A stretch of 14,814 nt of DNA. Origin: Shimia_B sp038527375 (GTDB lineage Bacteria > Pseudomonadota > Alphaproteobacteria > Rhodobacterales > Rhodobacteraceae). A program made the position numbers and the translations under genes. Location: positions 1 through 14,814 of the forward strand of contig JBCBFU010000067.1 of NCBI GenBank assembly GCA_038527375.1, read 5' to 3'. Below the pieces are notes generated by a model. It was not told the origin of the DNA and did no database searches. It saw only the letters and a list, made by a program, of their open reading frames with translations. Positions 7,098 to 12,417 of the stretch are shown here, in pieces; the first letter of the stretch is position 1; every line of letters starts with the position of its first letter.

Positions 7098-7838
7098 ATG
7101 GCCCGCAGATTGATCCGCATCGCAGGCGCGGATGCCCTGACGTTTTTGCAGGGATTGGTGACGAATGATGTGGACCGTCTGAAGGACGGGCTGGTCTATA
7201 CGGCGCTCCTGACCCCCCAGGGCAAGCTGATTGCCGATTTCTTCCTTGTGCCCGACGGGAACGCGGTCCTGATCGATGTCGATGCAGAGGTTGCCCAAAC
7301 ACTCGCCACGCGGCTGTCGATGTACAAATTGCGCGCTGACGTGACGCTCGATTGGGACGACAGGCTGGTGGCGCAGGGCGATGGCCCCATGCCCGCAGGC
7401 GCATTCGCCGACCCGCGCGATCCGTCCCTCGGTTGGCGCGCCTATGGCGAGGCGCAGGCCGCAGACCTGCCCGATTGGGCGGCGCGTCGCGTGGCGGCGT
7501 GCGTGCCCGAATGGGGCGCGGAGCTCGGGCCAGAGACCTACATCCTCGAGGCAGGGTTTGAACGGCTGGGCGGAGTGGACTTCAAAAAGGGGTGCTATGT
7601 GGGCCAAGAGGTCACCGCACGCATGAAGCACAAGACCCAGTTGCGCAAAGGCATCGCGCGCGTGCGTGTCGATGGCCACGCGTCCCAAGGCGATGAGGTA
7701 ACGGTCAATGGCAAGGCTGCGGGCACGCTGCACACGGTGGCCGGCGGGCACGCGTTGGCCTACCTCAGGTTCGACCGTATGACAGGCCCCGCACAGGCCG
7801 GGACAGCCACGGTGATATTGGAGGACGACGCCCCTTAG
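7098..7838 (+). CDS. ygfZ: YgfZ/GcvT-type folate-binding protein (Fe-S cluster maintenance)
   Basis: A 246-residue protein with the YgfZ signature KGCYVGQE (Lys164-Glu171, Cys166) inside GVDFKKGCYVGQEVTARMKH, plus the N-terminal GADALTFLQGLVTNDV and LLTPQGKLIADF segments of the GcvT fold. YgfZ/IBA57-type proteins bind tetrahydrofolate and support assembly or repair of certain [4Fe-4S] enzymes such as the tRNA methylthiotransferase MiaB. ATG 7098 is chosen over earlier in-frame starts (7032, 7068) because AGGGGAAAG lies just before it and the protein then begins at the domain edge; the earlier starts would also run into the divergent glycosyltransferase. The stop TAG (7836-7838) interlocks with the efp stop TAA (7835-7837 on the other strand), so the two genes share three bases end to end. 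Confidence 0.9.
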   Translation: MARRLIRIAGADALTFLQGLVTNDVDRLKDGLVYTALLTPQGKLIADFFLVPDGNAVLIDVDAEVAQTLATRLSMYKLRADVTLDWDDRLVAQGDGPMPAGAFADPRDPSLGWRAYGEAQAADLPDWAARRVAACVPEWGAELGPETYILEAGFERLGGVDFKKGCYVGQEVTARMKHKTQLRKGIARVRVDGHASQGDEVTVNGKAAGTLHTVAGGHALAYLRFDRMTGPAQAGTATVILEDDAP

Positions 7839-8398
7839 GCGCGTTCGGAGTATTCCATTGTCTCGGTGTTCACGACGATCATCTCGTCCTGGCCGACAAA
7901 TGGCGGCACCATCACCTTGACCCCGTTATCGAGGATCGCGGGTTTAAAGCTGTTGGCGGCAGTCTGGCCTTTTACGACCGGCTCGGTCTCGACCACCTGG
8001 CACGTGACCTTTTGCGGGACCGTCGCGTTCAGCGCCTCGGCCTCGTAATATTCGATCTGCACTGTCATCCCGTCCTGCAGGAACGGACGCCGATCCCCCA
8101 ACAGTTCCGCCGGCAATTCGATCTGCTCATAGGTCTCCATATCCATGAAGACGAGCATGCCGTCGGTTTCGTACAGGAACTGCTGATCCTTCTGTTCAAG
8201 TCGAACACGCTCGACTTTGTCGGCGGATCTAAACCGTTCGTTAAGTTTTGAACCGTTACGCAAGTTGCGGAGTTCGACCTGTGCAAACGCACCGCCCTTG
8301 CCGGGCTTCACGTGATCGACTTTGACCGCAGACCAAAGGCCGCCATTATGCTCAAGCACGTTGCCGATCTTGATCTCGTTACCGTTAATTTTGGGCAT
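7835..8398 (-). CDS. efp: Translation elongation factor P
   Basis: 187 residues, the exact usual EF-P length, with all three domains: an N-terminal KOW-like domain (about 1-64) and two OB folds (about 65-127 and 130-187). EF-P enters the ribosomal E site and rescues ribosomes stalled on polyproline. The loop tip reads HVKPGKGGAF with Lys34 at the modified position, as in proteins beta-lysylated by EpmA, rather than the Arg32 type modified by rhamnose. The C-terminal segments FVGQDEMIVVNTETMEY and the domain III strand VKGQTAANSFKPA are canonical. ATG 8398 is followed at once by the family start PKINGNEIKIGN; an AAGG ribosome site lies 9 bases upstream, inside a small hairpin (8406-8422). The gene converges on ygfZ, with overlapping stop codons, and diverges from the small conserved gene at 8611. 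Confidence 0.97.
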   Translation of the reverse strand: MPKINGNEIKIGNVLEHNGGLWSAVKVDHVKPGKGGAFAQVELRNLRNGSKLNERFRSADKVERVRLEQKDQQFLYETDGMLVFMDMETYEQIELPAELLGDRRPFLQDGMTVQIEYYEAEALNATVPQKVTCQVVETEPVVKGQTAANSFKPAILDNGVKVMVPPFVGQDEMIVVNTETMEYSERA

Positions 8399-8405
8399 GT
8401 GGCAA

Positions 8406-8422
8406 AACCTTGTCAAAAGGTT
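8406..8422 (-). promoter_or_regulatory. Hairpin over the efp ribosome-binding site
   Basis: Arms AACCTT (8406-8411) and AAGGTT (8417-8422) form a 6-bp inverted repeat with a 5-base loop. Read on the minus strand it is AACCTT-TTGAC-AAGGTT, and the distal arm contains the AAGG that serves as the efp Shine-Dalgarno. The stem is AT-rich and modest in strength. Confidence 0.4.
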
Positions 8423-8440
8423 GAACGAAATTTGATCGAC

Positions 8441-8469
8441 CCTATATCTGCCGTTGGAATGGGAAACAA
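8441..8469 (-). promoter_or_regulatory. Candidate promoter for efp
   Basis: Minus strand TTGTTT (8464-8469), 17-base spacer, TATAGG (8441-8446, in the context GATATAGGG). The predicted start near 8434 would give a leader of about 36 bases holding the hairpin at 8406-8422. The match is moderate and no alternative in the spacer looks better. Confidence 0.35.
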
Positions 8470-8499
8470 GCCACGTCACCTAGGATCGATCACGGCCCA

Positions 8500-8520
8500 G
8501 CTATGCGTGCGACGCATGGC
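8500..8520. repeat. Strong dyad in the efp / small-gene divergent spacer
   Basis: ATGCGT (8503-8508) and ACGCAT (8512-8517) are a perfect inverted repeat around GCG. With a G-T pair the stem extends to nine pairs over 8500-8520. It lies near the middle of the 212-base divergent spacer, without a T-tract on either strand, so it looks more like an operator or leader hairpin than a terminator. Confidence 0.45.
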
Positions 8521-8610
8521 CGCCATTCCTAAATCGGACACCCGAATCGGCTCTCTTCGGCCATAAAGGCCAAACGCCGAAAGATACAAGAGCAAGAATA
8601 AGGACCTGTG

Positions 8611-8922
8611 ATGAAAGACTTCGTCGACGGAACCGCGTTCAACAACGAACAAGGCAACCGTGCCCGTAAACTCTTTGCTGCCGTTGTGTTGGCAGCGCTG
8701 GACGATGCCATTGCCGATGACAAGAAATACGGCAACGGACCCGACCAGATCGCCCGCTGGGCCCGCTCGCGCGATGGGCGCGAAGTGTTGTCCTGCGCCG
8801 GTATCGACCCCAACGAACGCGTTGTCTCGGGTCTGATGGAATTCGTCTCCAAGGGTGTGCGCACCTCTGTCGCGCTGTCGCGTGAGGAAAGCGAACGCCG
8901 CCAACAGGCCGAAGCGGCCTGA
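8611..8922 (+). CDS. Small conserved Rhodobacterales protein (DUF6280-like)
   Basis: 103 residues from ATG 8611. The GTG one codon upstream (8608) is rejected because AAGGA (8600-8604) is 6 bases from the ATG but only 3 from the GTG. The sequence is predicted all-helical and soluble: KLFAAVVLAALDDAIADDKK (residues 20-39), then a basic IARWARSRDGREVLSCAGIDP segment, and a C-terminal helix with charged repeats (SREESERRQQAEAA). I recall near-identical proteins across Rhodobacterales under DUF6280, function unknown; I cannot check this here. The helix-turn-helix-like spacing in residues 45-70 might suggest nucleic-acid binding, which is speculative. It is monocistronic: divergent from efp and followed 24 bases later by a strong intrinsic terminator, so it is probably well expressed. 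Confidence 0.8.
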   Translation: MKDFVDGTAFNNEQGNRARKLFAAVVLAALDDAIADDKKYGNGPDQIARWARSRDGREVLSCAGIDPNERVVSGLMEFVSKGVRTSVALSREESERRQQAEAA

Positions 8923-8946
8923 TCCACCCAACATTCGCTGCCGCGA

Positions 8947-8984
8947 AAAAGAGCGTGCCCAACCGGGCGCGCTCTTTTCCTTTT
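8947..8984 (+). terminator. Intrinsic terminator after the small conserved gene
   Basis: Arms AAAAGAGCGTGCCC (8947-8960) and GGGCGCGCTCTTTT (8965-8978) pair over 14 positions with a single G-T wobble around the loop AACC. The 3' arm ends in TTTT, followed by CC and TTTT. The A-run on the 5' side means it can also act on the minus strand, for the convergent-side transcript from 9577 that ends at 9008. Confidence 0.9.
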
Positions 8985-9007
8985 GGGGGCTTGGCAAGGC
9001 CGGTCGT

Positions 9008-9577
9008 CTAAAAGAACAGCGCCCAGGCAAAGAATGGCAGGACCTGTAGCGCCGCAAGCGCCACAAAGACCGCCCGCCACCACCGGCCCCGAAACCGCGC
9101 GATCAGATAGATCGTCAGCGCCACGACCAGCACCATCTCGATCACGCCGAACACGGCGCCGCCTTGGCTTGTGTCCCAATACGAGATGGGAGAAATGAAC
9201 TTCCAATCGGTGATCGGCCAGAAATGCATGCGCGCGTCTTCGGCGTGAAACGGGAAATCCAGCGCGATGTGCAACAGCGCGGCCCCCGTCAGCGCCACGG
9301 CCCATGCGGACCGCGCCCACACCGCCACCGCGCAGGCCACCCCCCAAAGCACGAAGGAATTGTCGATGGCAAAGACCTGTTGCCACGCGTCCGAGAAATA
9401 AAGGTCGCGAAACACAACTTCGGGCGAGATGCCCATCCCAAAGATCGCCACCCCCGCCATCAGGTAAAGCGACGCATCGGGGAGGAACCCGCCCAACAGC
9501 GCGGCCAGTGTCACCTTCGCGGCATCCGGGCGTCCAAAGGCCGCCGCCCCGATGATCAGATGTGCCGGTGTATTCAT
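9008..9577 (-). CDS. YdjM-like (DUF457-type) membrane-bound putative metal-dependent hydrolase
   Basis: 189 residues with 4-5 hydrophobic segments (about 20-50, 74-106, 139-161, 166-189). Conserved polar residues sit in the membrane edge regions: NTPAHL at the start (His6), FLPDAS (Asp34), HIALDFPFH (His103, Asp107, His111), then MHFWP (His118) and SYWD (Asp135). This His/Asp pattern is what the YdjM/LexA-binding membrane hydrolase family shows, and a metal site is the usual inference; no substrate is established. Members beside cobQ are sometimes labelled as cobalamin proteins only because of the neighbour. ATG 9577 follows a G-run on the coding strand that could serve as a weak ribosome site. 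It is divergent from cobQ across 50 bases, so it may share control with it, and it ends just after the terminator at 8947-8984. Confidence 0.72.
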   Translation of the reverse strand: MNTPAHLIIGAAAFGRPDAAKVTLAALLGGFLPDASLYLMAGVAIFGMGISPEVVFRDLYFSDAWQQVFAIDNSFVLWGVACAVAVWARSAWAVALTGAALLHIALDFPFHAEDARMHFWPITDWKFISPISYWDTSQGGAVFGVIEMVLVVALTIYLIARFRGRWWRAVFVALAALQVLPFFAWALFF

Positions 9578-9596
9578 TGTACCCCCCCGCGCCGCG

Positions 9597-9615
9597 CGCT
9601 AACCAACGCTAACCA
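9597..9615. repeat. Two 9-bp direct repeats in the cobQ divergent spacer
   Basis: CGCTAACCA occurs at 9597-9605 and 9607-9615, with a 10-base period, about one helical turn. The second copy ends 4 bases before the cobQ Shine-Dalgarno (GGAGGGG, 9619-9625). The whole spacer is 50 bases, too short for a cobalamin riboswitch. Confidence 0.5.
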
Positions 9616-9627
9616 GTCGGAGGGGAA

Positions 9628-11088
9628 ATGGCCAAGGCGTTGATGATCCAGGGCGCGGGCTCGAACGTGGGCAAGTCGATGATCGTGGCGGGCCTGTGCC
9701 GGGCGCTCACGCTGCGCGGGCATAGGGTCGCGCCGTTCAAGCCGCAGAACATGTCCAACAACGCCGCCGTGGCCGAAGGCGGCGAAATCGGGCGTGCACA
9801 GGCGCTTCAGGCATGGGCCGCCCGCGTGCCGCCCCATGTGGACATGAACCCCGTCCTGCTCAAACCCGAAACCGATACCGGCGCGCAGGTGATCGTGCAG
9901 GGGCAACGCCTGACCACCGCGCGGGCGCGCGATTATGCCCGGCTGAAACCCACCCTCATGCCCCGGGTGCTGGACAGCTTTCACCGTCTGGCCCGCGACG
10001 TCGATTGGATCATCGTCGAAGGCGCAGGCTCCCCCGCGGAGGTCAATCTGCGCGCGGGCGACATCGCCAATATGGGCTTTGCCGAGGCCGCAGGCGTCCC
10101 CGTCATCCTCTTTGGTGATATCGATCGGGGTGGCGTGATTGCGCAGCTCGTCGGCACGGACGTGATCCTGCCGCCTGCGGATCGCGCCCGCATCACGGGC
10201 TTTGGGATCAACAAGTTTCGCGGCGACCCGACCCTGTTTGACGCCGGGATGGTCGAGATCGCAGAGCGCACGGGGTGGACCCCGCTGGGCATTCTGCCGT
10301 GGTTTTCGGATGCGTGGCGCCTCCCGGCCGAGGACGTGATGGATATCGCCACGCGGCCGGGTGGCGCGTTCAAGATCGCGGTGCCCCGTCTGAACCGGAT
10401 CGCAAATTTCGACGACCTCGACCCGCTCGTGGCCGAACCCGGCGTGACGGTCGAGATCATCGAACAGGGCCGCCCGCTGCCCGGCGACGCGGACCTCGTC
10501 CTGATCCCGGGGTCCAAGGCCACGATCGCCGATCTCGCCCATTTCCGCGCGCAGGGATGGGACATCGACCTTGCCGCCCATATCCGGCGCGGCGGTCACG
10601 TCCTGGGAATTTGCGGGGGCTATCAGATGCTGGGCCGCGAGATCGTGGATGCCGACGGGATCGAAGGGGCGCCCGGATCGGTGCCCGGGCTGGGCCATCT
10701 GGATACCGTGACACACATGAAGCCCCAAAAGCGCGTCCGGCAAAGCAGCGCACGGGTGATCGACACGGGCACCGCGCTGGCCGGGTATGAAATCCATCTG
10801 GGCGTCACGACCGGTCCCGACACGGACCGCGCGTGGATCGCGCTTGATGACCGCATCGACGGGGCCGCCAGTGTCGATGGACGGGTGCGGGGCTGTTACC
10901 TGCACGGCATGTTTTCGGGCGACGCGTTCCGGGGCGAATTCCTGTCAGGTCTCGGGGCCACGCCGCAAGGCATCGACTATGCCACCACGGTGGACGAGAC
11001 GCTCGATGCACTGGCCGCCCATGTGGAGGCACATCTGGACGTTGCCGCGATGATGGAGCTAGGCGCAGAGGTGGCAGAGCCGGTCTGA
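9628..11088 (+). CDS. cobQ: Cobyric acid synthase
   Basis: 486 residues, a normal CobQ length. The N-terminal ATPase half starts IQGAGSNVGKS, the P-loop of the DTBS/CobQ family, followed by FKPQNMSNNAA and DMNPVLLKPETD. The middle carries IVEGAGSPAEVNL and GDIDRGG. The C-terminal half is a triad glutaminase: nucleophile Cys329 in GICGGYQMLG, His426 in YLHGMFSG. The enzyme makes the four glutamine-dependent amidations (b, d, e, g) of adenosylcobyrinic a,c-diamide to adenosylcobyric acid in the cytoplasm. GGAGGGG at 9619-9625 sets ATG 9628. No other cob gene is in the window, so cobQ stands apart from the main pathway cluster. The 3' end faces the PopZ-like gene with a 7-base gap. Confidence 0.96.
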   Translation: MAKALMIQGAGSNVGKSMIVAGLCRALTLRGHRVAPFKPQNMSNNAAVAEGGEIGRAQALQAWAARVPPHVDMNPVLLKPETDTGAQVIVQGQRLTTARARDYARLKPTLMPRVLDSFHRLARDVDWIIVEGAGSPAEVNLRAGDIANMGFAEAAGVPVILFGDIDRGGVIAQLVGTDVILPPADRARITGFGINKFRGDPTLFDAGMVEIAERTGWTPLGILPWFSDAWRLPAEDVMDIATRPGGAFKIAVPRLNRIANFDDLDPLVAEPGVTVEIIEQGRPLPGDADLVLIPGSKATIADLAHFRAQGWDIDLAAHIRRGGHVLGICGGYQMLGREIVDADGIEGAPGSVPGLGHLDTVTHMKPQKRVRQSSARVIDTGTALAGYEIHLGVTTGPDTDRAWIALDDRIDGAASVDGRVRGCYLHGMFSGDAFRGEFLSGLGATPQGIDYATTVDETLDALAAHVEAHLDVAAMMELGAEVAEPV

Positions 11089-11116
11089 TTTCGGCCTAGA
11101 TCAGATCCTGACCGGC
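11079..11116. repeat. Inverted repeat across the cobQ / PopZ-like gene junction
   Basis: GCCGGTC (11079-11085) and GACCGGC (11110-11116) are perfect 7-bp complements. Inside the 24-base interval TGAT (11086-11089) and ATCA (11100-11103) can also pair. The structure spans both stop codons (cobQ 11086-11088; minus-strand stop 11096-11098). No T-tract follows on either strand, so it is at best a weak two-way terminator or a 3'-end stabiliser. Confidence 0.4.
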
Positions 11117-12346
11117 CAGCGCGCGGTTGATCTCGCGCCGCACCAGCTTGCGCACGTTGCGCGTGATCCGCTCTCCCAATTCACCCTGAAGCTCTGAGCG
11201 GACGATGTCGGCGACCATGTCGCGCAGAACATCCTCGTCGATTGCGAATTCGGGGACCGGTTCATGGTCCAGCGTGCTGAACGCGGGATAGGGATCGTCG
11301 TGATCCGCGTTGAAGGGCCCTGTCGGCGTGTCGAAATGCGGGCCGTCCGGGTCCGCCTCTGCGTCAGCATCAAGGGCCGCATCATCGACGACGTCAGCGT
11401 CAAGGACGTCCGCCTCGAAGGAGGCGTCATTGGCGGCGGTATGGTCGTCCTCGGCATTGTCCGCTTCGCCTGTGACGGCAAATTCATCGGCGAAGTTATC
11501 CGCATGGCCCTGATCATCGCTGGCCGCTTCAACATGGGCCTCGACCGCGTGATCCGCGTCGTCCTGAGCCTCGCCGTCTTGCCGCTCCCGCGCGGACAGG
11601 GCGGCCTGTGTATCTTCTTCCCCGTCGGTCAGGGCGTCATCTGACGGCCCGCCGGTGATGCGGTCGATCTTGTCGGCCGCCGAAAGCGGGGCCTCGGAGC
11701 CAAGGGAGCGGTCGATGAAGGGTGTAACGACGCTGGAGGCGTCAACCAGCGGGGCTTCGTCCTGCTGGCCGTCCGCTTCGTTTGTGTTTGCCGTGTCATC
11801 GGAGCCCTGCGCATCCGGGATCGGTCCGGGCACCGCGTGGCCAATGGGCGCTTCCCAGTCCAGCTCCTCCGCCGACAGGTCGTCGGCGGCAATCTCTGCA
11901 TCCTCGATCTGTGCCTGCGGTTGGGTGGCTGCGGACGCCATGTTGTCCGCGGCGTCGCCGGATACATCGCCAGGTTCATCGCCCCGTTCATCGGCTTGGC
12001 CGTCGATGTCGTCATGGTCGTCGCCACCATCGTCAACATGGTCAACTTCGACAGCTTCCTGATTGTCGTCATCGGCGTCGTCGTCAGACGCCCCCATGCC
12101 CACAGCGGCCTCAAGCTCGGCAATCGCGCGCTCCAGCTCGGCCCGGGCGGCGCTGCGCACGGTATCTTCCATATCTGGGGACGCAGGCGCCGCTTCGGGT
12201 GCATCCACCCGGTGATCCGCCGTCAACACCAAGGCGGCGGGTGGCGACGCTGACACGGCCTCGACCGGGCGCGCCTCATCAGACACCAACCGGCGGATCG
12301 ACGACAGGACGTCTTCGATATCGACGTTTGTTACAGGGTCTGACAT
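11096..12346 (-). CDS. PopZ-like (DUF2497-type) acidic polar-organising protein candidate
   Basis: 416 residues in three parts. Residues 10-24, IEDVLSSIRRLVSDE, closely match the N-terminal helix of Caulobacter PopZ (MEEILASIRRIISED, from memory), the part that binds client proteins. Residues ~85-365 are a low-complexity linker, about 30% Asp/Glu with many Ala and almost no Lys, like PopZ's acidic disordered spacer but longer. Residues 367-416 are predicted helical and basic (DEDVLRDMVADIVRSEL, ERITRNVRKLVRREINRAL), in the place of PopZ's C-terminal oligomerisation helices. PopZ forms a polar matrix that anchors ParB-parS and cell-cycle regulators. ATG 12346 is preferred over GTG 12352 because AGAGAAG (12354-12360) is properly spaced only for the ATG. 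It follows tolC by 71 bases with its own candidate promoter. The role is inferred from architecture and neighbours. Confidence 0.68.
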   Translation of the reverse strand: MSDPVTNVDIEDVLSSIRRLVSDEARPVEAVSASPPAALVLTADHRVDAPEAAPASPDMEDTVRSAARAELERAIAELEAAVGMGASDDDADDDNQEAVEVDHVDDGGDDHDDIDGQADERGDEPGDVSGDAADNMASAATQPQAQIEDAEIAADDLSAEELDWEAPIGHAVPGPIPDAQGSDDTANTNEADGQQDEAPLVDASSVVTPFIDRSLGSEAPLSAADKIDRITGGPSDDALTDGEEDTQAALSARERQDGEAQDDADHAVEAHVEAASDDQGHADNFADEFAVTGEADNAEDDHTAANDASFEADVLDADVVDDAALDADAEADPDGPHFDTPTGPFNADHDDPYPAFSTLDHEPVPEFAIDEDVLRDMVADIVRSELQGELGERITRNVRKLVRREINRALAGQDLI

Positions 12347-12373
12347 GCACACACTTCTCTGGCCTCAGCCTTC

Positions 12374-12402
12374 AAAGTAACCAAACAGCGCCTTCCGTTC
12401 AA
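12374..12402 (-). promoter_or_regulatory. Candidate promoter for the PopZ-like gene
   Basis: Minus strand TTGAAC (12397-12402), 17-base spacer, TACTTT (12374-12379), all inside the 71-base gap after tolC. The predicted start near 12366 gives a leader of about 20 bases holding the AGAGAAG ribosome site. This would allow expression independent of tolC. Confidence 0.45.
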
Positions 12403-12417
12403 CGGTCGACTAAAGTT

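Noticed and set aside
8556..8581. TTCGGC/GCCGAA with nested GGCC-N5-GGCC in the leader of the small gene, considered as a riboswitch or attenuator
   Set aside because: The alternative pairings are short and no known riboswitch core is visible; kept only as a weak structure.
9578..9627. Cobalamin riboswitch before cobQ
   Set aside because: The spacer is 50 bases and lacks the B12-box; a cobalamin riboswitch needs roughly 150-200 bases.
9574..10905. 443-codon open frame on the minus strand, antisense to cobQ
   Set aside because: Its frame follows the high-GC codon pattern of cobQ. The product is Arg/His/Gly-rich with no recognisable domain, and cobQ is intact and certain.
11150..12090. Possible DNA tandem repeat array in the acidic linker coding region
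   Set aside because: Reading the codons shows irregular Asp/Glu/Ala-rich sequence without a fixed repeat unit, so it is low-complexity coding sequence, not a tandem repeat.
11264..12253. Plus-strand frames rich in Val/Ile opposite the PopZ-like gene (126 and 138 codons)
   Set aside because: They arise because GAC/GAT codons of the acidic linker read as GTC/ATC on the other strand. No ribosome site or family match was seen.
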